Counted from the stretch's first letter, positions 1-8,857 are shown. The stretch: DNA of 64,000 nt from Planctomycetota bacterium (GCA_026692885.1 JAPLNJ010000352.1:14174-78173); one strand, 5' to 3'. Made by a program: numbers and translations. The notes: a model not told the origin generated them from the sequence alone.

Positions 1-2
1 GT

Positions 3-2069
3 CGGCAAGCCAACTGGGAACGGCTCGATCCGCAACGGGCGGCGCAGCGCATCGCTCAGACGTTGCTGGTGTTCAGCGGCGAGGTTCCGGCGGAGCAGGC
101 TTCGCCGCTGGTGGCTCAAGGCGTGCGACGGTTGAAGTATGCGCTGCAAGGCAACGGCGTGTCGGAACAGATCCGGTTGCTGGCAGATCACGCCAAGGCC
201 GATCGGGGGCGGGACTTGCTGATGGTCTTCCGCTCCTTGCGGCAGCGTTTCGGCCAGAGCGATCCGGTAGTGATCGAGAAGATCACGGATCTGCTATGGA
301 AGCGGGCGGTGCGCGAAGGGAGTCAGCGGGACTTGGACGCCTTGACGAAAGCGGCGCCGGCCCCGGCCCTCGATCCGCATTGGTATCGGGCCGCCGCATT
401 GCTGGCGGGGCATCCCGAAGAGTACGACATGCAGGTCTTCGAAGACGCTTGGAAACGCTTCATCCCGGACTTGCAGCAGAGCGGTGTGCTGGGCGAGCAG
501 GAGCGGGCGACCGCCGTCGCGCTGGTTTACCGGCACATGGCGTTGGAGTTCGTTCAGCACGCGCAGGCGCTGTCGGCCGAGGAGTTCCGGTTCTCTTGGT
601 CGCCTCCGAACCTCGGCCATCTCAAGACCATCCGTAATCAGGCCGTGCACTACTATCGCGAGAGTCTGAAACACTGCCCGCGGTTGCGGAGCGCCTACAG
701 GGAACTGGTCGACCTGCACTTGGACATGGAGCAGCCGGCTCAAGCCGCAAAAGTTTACGAGGGCCTGCTCTCACATTTTCCGGATGATTACGACACACTG
801 GCCTGGCTGGCGAACCACTACCTGGATGCGGACGAGCCGGCGAAGGGTCGGGCGCACGTGGCCGCGGCGCAACGGGTCAAGCCGCGCGATTCGCGCACTT
901 TGCGGATGGTGTGGAATCAGCAACTGCTGGTGGCGCGGCACGCCACGCGGAAACGCAAGTTCGATGAGGCTCGGCAGGCGTTGGATGCCGCCGCCGCCAT
1001 CATCACCCTCGACACCACGGAGCCCTATTGGCTGGACGGACTGCGGGCCGCAGTCGAATACAAGGCCGGGAACCCCGAGGCTGCCCAGCAGCACTTGAAC
1101 GCCGCGCTGGCGCATTTCCACGAACCGACGACGATCTGGCTGATGATGAGCTCCTGTGCGGTCCGCTACGGACTGGCCAAGACGCTCAAGAAAGAATTCG
1201 ATACCAAGCTGAAAGCCGCGATCGGAAGCAGCGAACCCCGCAGCCAGACCGCCGGGCACATGGCCAAGTTGCTCACGGCCTCCGTCGGACGCCAGACCAA
1301 GGCGAGCAAGTACGTCGGACTGGTGACCCATCAGCGGTTGGTACTGACCTACCTGCAGCGTTGCCGGAACGTGTCGTGGGCGGTCGAAGACCTGCACAGC
1401 GTGTGCGAGTTCCTGGGCTGCGTCGAGGGCTGGCGGAATCAGTCTCTGCTGCGCGACTTCGTCCGCCGGGGACTGTTGTTGTTTCCGCAGGATCCCTGCT
1501 TCCATTTCTGGTCCGGCGAACTGGAAATGCGGCAGGGACCTTACGCCTGCAACGCCGAACAGGCGCGGCGTCACCTGGAACGGGCCTTGGAATTGCACAA
1601 GGCCGGTGGTGTCTCGCTGAGCGAAGAGCTCGTCAAGCGGGCCAAGCATGCGCTGACGCTGCTGGAGGGGGCTACGTCCTTCTTGGACGGCATGTGCAGC
1701 ATGGGTGAGGACGAATTCGACGATGACGAGGATGATGAGGACGAATTCGACGACGACGAGGATGCGTTCGACACGTTGCCGTTCCCGGGCGGTCAGTTGC
1801 CTCCGAATATGAGCGAAGCGGACTTGCGCAGAATGTTGCCGCCCCAGCTATTCGCAGCGTTTCAGGCCGAATGCGACCAATTCGGCATGAGCGTGCAGGA
1901 TGCGATCGCCCAGTTCACGCGCGGGGGCGGTGAAGCGGACGAGACGCACGAGGCCAAGACGGAGGCGAAAGAAGACCAAGCGTACAACGAGTGGGCGGAT
2001 GCACCGGAGTGGCTGCAACCGCCCCCTGGCCGGTCCCAGAAGAAATCAACCGCGGGGCGGCGACGGTAA
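3..2069 (+). CDS. TPR-repeat protein with acidic C-terminal region (5' partial)
   Basis: The reading frame is open back to the first base of the window, so the true start lies upstream and only the C-terminal 688 codons are seen. The first in-window start-like codon is a TTG at position 63, which I do not believe is the real start. The protein is helical, with TPR-like segments around window residues 200-380 (for example the part containing PAQAAKVYEGLL). After about residue 570 it carries a very acidic run of Asp and Glu, then a charged tail ending in basic residues. It is the first gene of a chaperone cluster (J-like, GrpE-like, Hsp70). A role as client- or chaperone-binding scaffold is inference from context; no enzymatic motif is visible. 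Confidence 0.75.
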   Translation, partial: RQANWERLDPQRAAQRIAQTLLVFSGEVPAEQASPLVAQGVRRLKYALQGNGVSEQIRLLADHAKADRGRDLLMVFRSLRQRFGQSDPVVIEKITDLLWKRAVREGSQRDLDALTKAAPAPALDPHWYRAAALLAGHPEEYDMQVFEDAWKRFIPDLQQSGVLGEQERATAVALVYRHMALEFVQHAQALSAEEFRFSWSPPNLGHLKTIRNQAVHYYRESLKHCPRLRSAYRELVDLHLDMEQPAQAAKVYEGLLSHFPDDYDTLAWLANHYLDADEPAKGRAHVAAAQRVKPRDSRTLRMVWNQQLLVARHATRKRKFDEARQALDAAAAIITLDTTEPYWLDGLRAAVEYKAGNPEAAQQHLNAALAHFHEPTTIWLMMSSCAVRYGLAKTLKKEFDTKLKAAIGSSEPRSQTAGHMAKLLTASVGRQTKASKYVGLVTHQRLVLTYLQRCRNVSWAVEDLHSVCEFLGCVEGWRNQSLLRDFVRRGLLLFPQDPCFHFWSGELEMRQGPYACNAEQARRHLERALELHKAGGVSLSEELVKRAKHALTLLEGATSFLDGMCSMGEDEFDDDEDDEDEFDDDEDAFDTLPFPGGQLPPNMSEADLRRMLPPQLFAAFQAECDQFGMSVQDAIAQFTRGGGEADETHEAKTEAKEDQAYNEWADAPEWLQPPPGRSQKKSTAGRRR

Positions 2070-2170
2070 CGTGGCCGGGCTGCAGCCCAGGGGCGTAGGT
2101 CAGGCTTTCCAGCCTGACGTGATGTGCTCGGGCGGCGACGGTAACCTAGCCGGGTCGCAGCCCAGGGGTC
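2055..2170. repeat. Tandem duplication around the stop of the TPR gene plus a palindrome
   Basis: A segment of about 38 bp beginning with the last codons and TAA stop of the TPR gene (2055-2092) is repeated 75 bp downstream (2130-2170), with a few substitutions. Between the copies lies a GTAGGTCAGG-type palindrome at about 2095-2120. The same palindrome family recurs at 5591-5648 and 22515-22538. No gene is present between 2070 and 2237. Confidence 0.75.
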
Positions 2171-2237
2171 GAGTGTTCAGAAGCTTTTTTTGCGGGCAGA
2201 TGCCCAGGACGACTGACTGATACAGAGGACCCTGATT

Positions 2238-2528
2238 GTGACTGATCCCTACGAGACCCTGGGCCTGAGCCAGGACGCCGGAGAAGAGGAAATCCGCCAA
2301 CGCTACTTGACGTTGGTGCGCGAGAACCCGCCGGAACGTGCCCCCGAACGCTTCGCCGTGATTCGTGCTGCATACGACCAACTGCGGGATCCGGTGATGA
2401 GCTTGGAGCGTCGGTTGTTCAGCCTGACCGCCACCGATACGTTCGACAGCCTGCTGGCCGCCGAACAGCAACGTTTGGGCCGACAGCGCATCCCGACGGA
2501 CGTGTTGCTGTCGCTGGCGGACGGGTAG
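2238..2528 (+). CDS. J-domain-like protein lacking the HPD motif
   Basis: This 96-residue protein starts at a GTG with a purine-rich GAGG about 10 bases upstream. Residues 4-55 follow the DnaJ J-domain pattern: DPYETLGL helix I entry, EEEIRQRYLTLV helix II, ERFAVIRAAYDQLRDP helix III and IV. The HPD tripeptide between helices II and III, which activates Hsp70 ATPase in canonical J proteins, is replaced by NPPE. It sits 4 bp upstream of the GrpE-like gene and in the same operon as an Hsp70, so a dedicated co-chaperone role is likely, but stimulation of ATPase by the usual mechanism is doubtful. Confidence 0.8.
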   Translation: MTDPYETLGLSQDAGEEEIRQRYLTLVRENPPERAPERFAVIRAAYDQLRDPVMSLERRLFSLTATDTFDSLLAAEQQRLGRQRIPTDVLLSLADG

Positions 2529-2532
2529 CCGC

Positions 2533-3426
2533 ATGTCACGTCCGTGGTATGAAACCGATGAGATTCTCGAACGCTTCCGCACCTGGCTAGCGGAGGTTGG
2601 CGAGGAACTGCCCACACCGGATCTGGCGGCAGGGGAGGTGTCGGCAGCGGCTGCCCGTGCGGCCGACGCGTCGTCGGTTGACGTTGGTCTGCTGCAGGTG
2701 GTCGAGGCATTCACGGCGCTGCGGCATGAACTGAAGCTGCAGACCAAGAGCGCACGCGGCCTAGAAGAGGCCGTGCAAGCTGCATTGGCGGGATTGGACA
2801 AATCCGTGGCCCAGTTCCAGGCGGTGCAGGCCCGCGAAACGCAGGCCGCGGAACAGGCCGCCAAGCCGCTGGTGCTGTCCTTGATCGAGTTGGACGAGGC
2901 CCTGGAACGCGGCGCCAAGGCGATCACGCTGATCGACCGGCGGATTGCAGATCGGGCGCCGCAGGAACTGCTGGAGGCATTGGATCGCCGCTTTGCGGGC
3001 TTGAGCGCCTGGCGGCGGTGGCTGTCCGCAGGCTGGCACCACGCAGCCCGGCGGGTCTGCCAACAGCACACTGCCGAGACGCATGCTCGCATGTTCTCGG
3101 CCTTGATGGACGGTTATCAGCTGATTTGCTCGCGTCTGCAACGGACGCTGTCCGAGCACCAGATTCGCCGTATCGAGTGTGTCGGCCACCCCGTCGATCC
3201 CACGCGGATGATGGTTGTGGAGCTGATCGATGATCCGCAGGTCGCTCCGGAAACTGCGGTCGCGGAATTCCGGCCAGGCTACACCTGGCGCGGCGCTGTG
3301 GTCCGCTTTGCCGAGGTCCGCGCCGTGCGGAGAGAACGCTTCGTGGAGCCGGAAGAGCCGGGAGCAAGTGACGAAATCCGAAATCCCTATGCGACTAAGG
3401 AAGATCGCGTTGGCGACCCTACGTAG
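2533..3426 (+). CDS. GrpE-like nucleotide exchange factor
   Basis: The N-terminal and middle part of this 297-residue protein is predicted helical (long Gln/Ala/Glu-rich stretch around residues 55-130). The last 80 residues match the GrpE beta-domain pattern: GHPVDPTRMMVVE followed by a GYTWRG turn and an AVVRFAEVRAV strand. GrpE family proteins release ADP from Hsp70. It is longer than a typical GrpE (about 180-200 residues), with an extra N-terminal region and an insert around residues 155-185 (WRRWLSAGWHHAAR). Its position between a J-like gene and an Hsp70 gene supports the call. Confidence 0.75.
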   Translation: MSRPWYETDEILERFRTWLAEVGEELPTPDLAAGEVSAAAARAADASSVDVGLLQVVEAFTALRHELKLQTKSARGLEEAVQAALAGLDKSVAQFQAVQARETQAAEQAAKPLVLSLIELDEALERGAKAITLIDRRIADRAPQELLEALDRRFAGLSAWRRWLSAGWHHAARRVCQQHTAETHARMFSALMDGYQLICSRLQRTLSEHQIRRIECVGHPVDPTRMMVVELIDDPQVAPETAVAEFRPGYTWRGAVVRFAEVRAVRRERFVEPEEPGASDEIRNPYATKEDRVGDPT

Positions 3427-3480
3427 CAGAAACCGGCCTCGGGCAACATCCTTCGAGCGCACGCAGAAAGGGCATCCGCA

Positions 3481-5250
3481 GTGGAAATAATTTTGGGCAT
3501 CGACTTGGGGACCACCAACAGCGAAGTCGCGATCATCGTGGACGGGAAGCCGGTGGTACTCAAGGACAGCGACGGCTCGGCCATCCTGCCGTCGGTCGTG
3601 GGTTTGGATCGTGACGGTCGGCTGTTAGTCGGGCGGACCGCGCGAAATCAGGCCATCCTGGCGCCGGAACGGACCGTGAAGTCGATCAAACGCAGGATGG
3701 GATTGGATGTCAAAGTCACGCTCGGCGACCAGTCGTTCACGCCGCAGGAAGTTTCCGCGATGATTCTGCGGACACTCAAGGAGCGCGCGGAACAGGTCTT
3801 AGGTCAGCCGGTGCGCAAGAGCGTGATCACCGTGCCCGCCTTCTTCAACGACAACCAGCGGCAGGCCACCCGCGAGGCGGGCGAACTGGCCGGGCTGGAG
3901 GTCGTGCGAATCATCAACGAGCCGACGGCGGCGTCCCTGGTCTATGAAGCGCATGCGACCCGCCGCGAACGGCTGTTGGTCTACGATCTCGGCGGTGGCA
4001 CCTTCGACGTGTCGATCGTCCAGATCGAGCGTGGCGTGGTCGAGGTCCTGGCCAGCCATGGCGATACGCATCTGGGCGGCGACGACTTTGATCAACTGCT
4101 GCTGGACTTCGTGTGCAATCAGTTCCAGGACGAGCACGGCCTTGACCTGCGGGAAGTCCCGGTGGCCAAGTCGCGGTTGTTGCAGGCCGTCGAGGAAGCC
4201 AAGAAGCGTCTGTCGTCGGAAGCTTTCACCTTGCTCGCCGAGGAATTCCTGGTCGAGAAAGACGGTTTGCCATTGCACCTGCAGCGCGAACTGGACCGGC
4301 GCGAATACGAGGAGTTGATCGGGCCGCTGCTGCACAAAACCGTGCGGTGCGTGGACGCAGCCCTGGCGGACGCGAAACTGCTCGCTCAGGATATCGACAA
4401 GATTATCCTGGTCGGCGGTAGCAGCCGCACGCCGTTAATCCACCGGTTGTTGGAGGAGCAGCTGGGGCAGGCACCGCATCTGGAGGTCGATCCCGACTTG
4501 TGCGTCGCCATGGGCGCGGCAGTTCAGGGCGGCTTGATCGCCGGCATTGATGTCGGTCCCGTGCTGGTGGACATCACGCCGCATACCTTGGGCATTCAGT
4601 GCCTGGGCGAATTGCACGGGATGCTCTCGTCCAATATGTTCTCACCGGTCATCTCCCGTAACACCCCGCTGCCAGCCACGCGATCCGAGATCTATCACAC
4701 CAGCGTCGATGGGCAGGTGTTGGTGGAGATCCATGTCTTGCAGGGCGAAGAACCCGATGCCCGACATAACGAATCGATCGGCAAGTTCTTGCTGGAAGGC
4801 CTGGACCCCGACGCGCCGCAGGGCAACGAGATTCTGGTGCGGTTCGAGCTGAACTTGGATGGGATCTTGGTCGTGACCGTGGTGGAACGAGCCACCTCGC
4901 TGGAGAAGCGACTGACGATTGACAACGCCATCACGAGGTTCCACGCCAGCGATCGCGAGGAAGCCCTCACCAAGCTGGCGGCGATGTTCACGGACGGCGA
5001 AACGACGGACGCCGGCAGCTCGCCTGACGAGGCGGCTGTGCCCCCGGAACTCCGGCCGGTGATTGAGGAAGCCCACCAGCTGATCGCCAAGTCCCGACGG
5101 CTGGCCGAAAGCGCGCTGGAGCAGGATGCTCAGGAGATTGCGGAATTGGTCGGGCAGCTGGAGGAGGCCGTTTCGCAGCGAGAGCTGGACGCCATCCAGG
5201 AGATCCGCACGAAGCTGGAAGACATGGTGTTCTACTTGGAGGATGCCTAA
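3481..5250 (+). CDS. Hsp70-family molecular chaperone (DnaK-like)
   Basis: This 589-residue protein shows all Hsp70 ATPase signatures: GIDLGTTNSEVAI near the N-terminus (phosphate 1), NEPTAASLVY and DLGGGTFDVS (phosphate 2) around residues 142-175, and GGSSRTPLI (adenosine motif) around 313-321. A substrate-binding domain follows from about residue 360, then a short helical lid rich in Glu. It lacks the long disordered C-terminus of housekeeping DnaK, and the lid is shorter. The start is a GTG at 3481. As the third partner of a J-like and a GrpE-like gene it probably forms a specialised chaperone set rather than the main DnaK; the housekeeping copy would be elsewhere. Confidence 0.93.
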   Translation: MEIILGIDLGTTNSEVAIIVDGKPVVLKDSDGSAILPSVVGLDRDGRLLVGRTARNQAILAPERTVKSIKRRMGLDVKVTLGDQSFTPQEVSAMILRTLKERAEQVLGQPVRKSVITVPAFFNDNQRQATREAGELAGLEVVRIINEPTAASLVYEAHATRRERLLVYDLGGGTFDVSIVQIERGVVEVLASHGDTHLGGDDFDQLLLDFVCNQFQDEHGLDLREVPVAKSRLLQAVEEAKKRLSSEAFTLLAEEFLVEKDGLPLHLQRELDRREYEELIGPLLHKTVRCVDAALADAKLLAQDIDKIILVGGSSRTPLIHRLLEEQLGQAPHLEVDPDLCVAMGAAVQGGLIAGIDVGPVLVDITPHTLGIQCLGELHGMLSSNMFSPVISRNTPLPATRSEIYHTSVDGQVLVEIHVLQGEEPDARHNESIGKFLLEGLDPDAPQGNEILVRFELNLDGILVVTVVERATSLEKRLTIDNAITRFHASDREEALTKLAAMFTDGETTDAGSSPDEAAVPPELRPVIEEAHQLIAKSRRLAESALEQDAQEIAELVGQLEEAVSQRELDAIQEIRTKLEDMVFYLEDA

Positions 5251-5261
5251 CGCTGCCGAGC

Positions 5262-5594
5262 ATGTCGTTCCTCGATCGCGACTTACGATCCGAAGCCGGT
5301 GAACTGCGGTGTCCCACCTGCGGCGCGCGCCAAGCTTGGTCCGATACCTGCCGCCGCTGCAAGTGTGACCTGTCGCTGGTGCATCAGGTGCAGCGGCGTC
5401 TGCGTACGCTTCGTCGCCGTTGTTTGTCGCAATTGCGAGACCAACAGCTGGGGGAATCGCTGGACACGGCCAAACTGTGTTGCGAACTGTCTGCCGAGGC
5501 TGCCAACACACGGCTGTTGGCACTCTGCCATCTGCTCAACGGAAACTGGGCCATGGCGTTAGAACTCCACGACATGGCGGTCGCCACCAAGTAG
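5262..5594 (+). CDS. Small zinc-ribbon protein linked to the Hsp70 locus
   Basis: This 110-residue protein starts 11 bp after the Hsp70 stop. It carries two CxxC pairs at residues 17-35 (CPTC and CRRC, followed by CDLS), a typical zinc ribbon, then a helical segment rich in Leu, Arg and Cys that resembles a single TPR-like hairpin. The function is unknown. Its stop codon lies within a palindromic repeat shared with the convergent gene. Co-location with the chaperone genes suggests it belongs to the same operon. Confidence 0.7.
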   Translation: MSFLDRDLRSEAGELRCPTCGARQAWSDTCRRCKCDLSLVHQVQRRLRTLRRRCLSQLRDQQLGESLDTAKLCCELSAEAANTRLLALCHLLNGNWAMALELHDMAVATK

Positions 5595-5648
5595 GTCAGG
5601 CTTTTCAGCCTGACGCGAACCGAGCGTCAGCCTGGAACGGCTGACCTA
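5591..5648. repeat. Palindromic repeat providing stop codons to two convergent genes
   Basis: The palindrome runs from GTAGGTCAGG to its imperfect reverse complement GGCTGACCTAC. The TAG at 5592-5594 ends the zinc-ribbon gene and the CTA at 5646-5648 is the stop of the convergent gene. It could fold into a hairpin and act as a shared terminator, although no U-run is present. Confidence 0.7.
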
Positions 5649-6065
5649 CGACAGGATCTGGAGGGCGAGCGTGCTGGCCGTCGCCAGCAGCTGGTTCAGC
5701 GGCGGCGGGGCAACCCCAGGCACGATCGCGGCGATCAGGCTCAGCAAACGGAGAAGATTAAAGTTTGGGAAGAGGTTAAAGCGGCTCAAGAGCTCGGTGA
5801 TCAGCAAGACGCCACTTATCCCAACCAAGCTCCAGGCCCATTTCGTTTGATCGTCATGTAGCAGGGCGAGAAATCCCAGCAGGGATGGCACGCAAAGCAG
5901 CAGCATCAAGCCCCGGATCGATGAGCTTGAACTGCCGAGCACCTCGCGGAGCGACTGGGCGACGATTCCGGAACGGGCCGCCCCTGCGCCCCCGCTGTCG
6001 TAGAACAAATAGAACGCCACGACCGCGAAGCTGCAACCGAGCAGGAATTTGTCGGAATTACGCAT
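5646..6065 (-). CDS. Small multi-spanning membrane protein of unknown function
   Basis: This 139-residue protein has about four hydrophobic segments: one near residues 8-24, one near 52-70, one near 78-96 and one near 103-120. It is mostly Leu, Val and Ile in these segments with few charges. I do not recognise the family. It ends inside a palindromic repeat and starts 20 bp downstream of the next minus-strand gene, so the two are probably cotranscribed. Confidence 0.55.
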   Translation of the reverse strand: MRNSDKFLLGCSFAVVAFYLFYDSGGAGAARSGIVAQSLREVLGSSSSSIRGLMLLLCVPSLLGFLALLHDDQTKWAWSLVGISGVLLITELLSRFNLFPNFNLLRLLSLIAAIVPGVAPPPLNQLLATASTLALQILS

Positions 6066-6085
6066 GGCCCTCGTCCCTCCGCAGC

Positions 6086-6370
6086 TCAGCTTAGTCGCTG
6101 GACCGTGGTGAATTCGTCCAGTGTCAGCGACGTCAGTTCACCATCGTCCTTGCGCAAGTACCAGTGATCGAACCATTGCTTCTCGTCCCAGGAGCGGCGA
6201 TACCCGCTGTCGATGCCGCCTTCGCGCGGCTGTCGCCCGACGAGCGTACCGACCGTACGGCTCTCGGTGGCCCGCGAGCCGACCTGCATGCGGTGTACGA
6301 TCTCAACGCGCTGGCCTGGCTGTAATCCGACGCCCTGGCTGCGTTCTTGGGTTACGTTCATGCGTCCCAC
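6086..6370 (-). CDS. Conserved small hypothetical protein
   Basis: This 94-residue soluble protein has no recognised domain. It contains an N-terminal beta-rich part with GQRVEIVHRMQVGSR, and a C-terminal part with a WFDHWYLRKDDG segment. The start is either the GTG at 6370, with a GGAG just upstream, or the ATG at 6361. It is followed on the same strand by the small membrane protein at 5646-6065. The function is unknown. Confidence 0.55.
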   Translation of the reverse strand: MGRMNVTQERSQGVGLQPGQRVEIVHRMQVGSRATESRTVGTLVGRQPREGGIDSGYRRSWDEKQWFDHWYLRKDDGELTSLTLDEFTTVQRLS

Positions 6371-6531
6371 CTATCTCCAGCGAAACTACGGGTAAAGGCC
6401 CTTTAGCATTCTATCGAAACCAGACGTAAGGCAAGGGTAGTTCACGGAATTGTAATTGATGCGGGCCTGAATCCCCGCCCCTTCTCGTGTCGTCTTCTTC
6501 TCTTGTCGGGCAATTTCCGTAGAATAGCAGC

Positions 6532-7629
6532 ATGCAAACGTTCCTGTCTCCACAATGCGAGCATGGCCGTGAGACGGTCCGCAGCGGCCGAGTTGTGAAT
6601 TCTGCGCGGCAGACGTGGCTCGTGTCGCTGTTCGCCGTCACGTGTTGGCCGCTGGCATCCGCGGGGCTGTCGTCCCTGGGAGCGGACCAAGCGAAGCCGA
6701 CCCCGGCGGCGATTGACCTCCAGAAGATCTTTGCCGGCGGTGAGCCGTCGAGCCTCGCCGAACTGAAAGCGATGGAGCAACACCAACTCGCGTTGGCGCA
6801 GAAGGTGACGGAGTGCACGGTGGGCATCGTGGTCGGGCCGGCACACGGCAGCGGTGTGATCATTAGCCAGGACGGCTACGTCTTGACGGCCGCCCACGTC
6901 GCGGGCGAACCACGCCGTAAGGCGATCTTCGTCCTACCGGATGGCAGGCGGGTGCGGGGCGAAAGCTGTGGTCTGTACCGGACTTTGGACGCGGGACTGA
7001 TGAAGATTACCGAGACCGGACCCTGGCCGTTTGTGGAAATGGCGAACAGCGGTGATTTGCGGGTGGGGCAGTGGTGTGTGGCCACCGGCCACCCGGGCGG
7101 CTATGAAGTGGGTCGCAAGCCGGTGGTACGGATCGGCCGAATCCTGCAGATGGACAAGTCTGCCATCGCCACGGATTGCACCTTGGTGGGCGGTGATTCG
7201 GGTGGTCCGTTGCTCGACATGAACGGCCGCGTGATCGGCATCAACAGCCGTATCGGCCGGCAGTTGACGTCCAACATACACGTCCCGATTGCGGTTTTTC
7301 ATGAGACCTGGAACAGGCTGGTCAAAGGCGATGCCTGGGGCAACATTTTGGGGGCCGGGCCGGTATTGGGTGTAAAGGGGGATGCCCGTTCGGACGCCGC
7401 GAAAGTCACGAGCGTGGTCCCCGGGGGACCCGCCGAGAAAGCGGGCTTGCAGGCAGGTGATGTGATCGTCAAATTTGCCGGCCAGCCGGTCAAGGACTTC
7501 GCCGCTCTGCAATCCTTTGTCAACGACAGTCAACCTGGGGACAAGGTCGCCTTGGAGATCAACCGGGGAGGCAAGTCCAGCACAGTCGAACTGGTCCTCG
7601 GTCAACAACGCGAAGGGCCTGAAGATTGA
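6532..7629 (+). CDS. HtrA/DegP-like serine protease with C-terminal PDZ domain
   Basis: This 365-residue protein has a hydrophobic stretch at residues 27-48 consistent with an export signal or anchor. A trypsin-like domain follows with all three catalytic residues visible: His122 in LTAAHV, Asp153 in TLDAGLMKI and Ser223 in GGDSGGPLLD. A PDZ domain occupies about residues 275-360. HtrA-type proteases degrade or chaperone misfolded envelope proteins. The next gene is a degenerate paralogue that overlaps its stop codon. The first ATG has no obvious strong ribosome binding site, so the start could be further downstream. Confidence 0.88.
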   Translation: MQTFLSPQCEHGRETVRSGRVVNSARQTWLVSLFAVTCWPLASAGLSSLGADQAKPTPAAIDLQKIFAGGEPSSLAELKAMEQHQLALAQKVTECTVGIVVGPAHGSGVIISQDGYVLTAAHVAGEPRRKAIFVLPDGRRVRGESCGLYRTLDAGLMKITETGPWPFVEMANSGDLRVGQWCVATGHPGGYEVGRKPVVRIGRILQMDKSAIATDCTLVGGDSGGPLLDMNGRVIGINSRIGRQLTSNIHVPIAVFHETWNRLVKGDAWGNILGAGPVLGVKGDARSDAAKVTSVVPGGPAEKAGLQAGDVIVKFAGQPVKDFAALQSFVNDSQPGDKVALEINRGGKSSTVELVLGQQREGPED

Positions 7630-8732
7630 AGAAAGAGAAATCCGTGCAAGTACGCATTGCTCTCGAACAACTTCTTCCGCCGGGCGCCCGTGGCTGTCGT
7701 CCGGTATGTCGGTTGGCGTGTCAGTTGGGGTATCTGGTCCTGGCGTGGGTTGCCTTGGTGCTCGTGGTCGAAGCCGAGGAGAAGGCACGGGACACGTACA
7801 ACATCAAGAATGCTTTCCGGGCGGCGGTCAGCCGGCCGCTGCAGAGCACGGTGCGCGTCCTGTACAAACGGCCGACCGGTTCCGCCGAGGACTGGGAGAG
7901 CGCCGCCTTGGGCACCGTCGTGGATGCCGACGGCTACATCCTGACCAAGGCCAGTGAGCTGAAAGGTGACCGACTCTTGTGCAAATTGCACGACGGCACA
8001 AGATTGGACGCCAAACTTGTGGGCGTGCGTGAGGACTACGATCTGGCCATGTTGAAAGTCGAGGCCCACAATTTGCCCGTGATTGAGTGGAGCGAGGCCC
8101 CGTCACCGCCGGTCGGCAGTTGGTTGGCGACGCTCGGCATGGAGCAGATCCCCGTCGCCATCGGTGTGGTCAGTACGGCCCCGCGTGTCATCGAACGCAA
8201 CCTCCCGGCGTTGGGCATCATCTTGGACGAGAGCGACGAGGGTCCCAAGATTCACGCGGTCGTGCCGAACAGCGGGGCGGCTCAGGCCGGCTTTCAGGCG
8301 AAGGACGTGGTGACCCACTTGAACGGAAGTCAAGTCAAAGGGCGGGAAGAACTGATTCGCAAGATCCGCGACTTTCGCCCTGGAGAGAAGGTCAAATTGA
8401 CGATTCTGCGGGGAGCGAAGGAGCAGACGGTCGAGGTCGTCTTGGGTGAGCTGTCCCAGTTGACGCTTGGACACCGGGATCAGATTCAGAATACCATCGG
8501 CGGGCCGCTGAGTGAGCGGCGGGCGGGTTTCCCGATGGCGCTGCAGCACGACACGGTGCTCAAGCCGAACCAATGTGGCGGCCCGCTGATTGACTTGGAC
8601 GGCAAGGCGGTGGGCATCAATATCGCCCGCGCCAGCCGCGTCGGCACCTTGGCCCTCCCGACACCTGCTATCAGGCCCCTGCTCGACGAGCTCAAGTCAG
8701 GCAAGCTGGTGTCCACCACGCCCGCAGATTAG
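7626..8732 (+). CDS. HtrA-like pseudoprotease with PDZ inserted in the protease domain
   Basis: This 368-residue protein starts at a TTG that overlaps the stop of the preceding HtrA gene, with AAGGG upstream. After a hydrophobic segment (residues 32-50) it has a trypsin-like first barrel, but the catalytic His position of the LTAAHV motif reads LTKASEL (Ser110). The Asp is kept (Asp139 in DYDLAMLKV). A PDZ domain at about residues 195-275 interrupts the second barrel. The final strands follow it, with NQCGGPLIDL where active enzymes have GNSGGPL, so the nucleophile position is Cys317. It is probably inactive as a classical serine protease. A partner or regulator role for the adjacent active HtrA is inference. 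Confidence 0.8.
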   Translation: MKKEKSVQVRIALEQLLPPGARGCRPVCRLACQLGYLVLAWVALVLVVEAEEKARDTYNIKNAFRAAVSRPLQSTVRVLYKRPTGSAEDWESAALGTVVDADGYILTKASELKGDRLLCKLHDGTRLDAKLVGVREDYDLAMLKVEAHNLPVIEWSEAPSPPVGSWLATLGMEQIPVAIGVVSTAPRVIERNLPALGIILDESDEGPKIHAVVPNSGAAQAGFQAKDVVTHLNGSQVKGREELIRKIRDFRPGEKVKLTILRGAKEQTVEVVLGELSQLTLGHRDQIQNTIGGPLSERRAGFPMALQHDTVLKPNQCGGPLIDLDGKAVGINIARASRVGTLALPTPAIRPLLDELKSGKLVSTTPAD

Positions 8733-8770
8733 GGTCGCCGGATGGACAACTCCCTCGAGGCGAACTCAAC

Positions 8771-8849
8771 CGCGCACAGCAGCCTCAACGCAGCATAGAA
8801 ACGGGATCAAATCGATTGGCCTTGACAGGACCAAACTGAACACGCCAGG
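8771..8849 (+). repeat. Dispersed 79-bp repeat, copy 1
   Basis: This intergenic block downstream of the HtrA pair matches, in inverted orientation, the segment at 33258-33336 with only a few differences. It includes the shared core AGAAACGGGATCAAAT. Nothing else is seen in the 125 bp between the two convergent genes. Confidence 0.75.
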
Positions 8850-8857
8850 CCCTCCCC

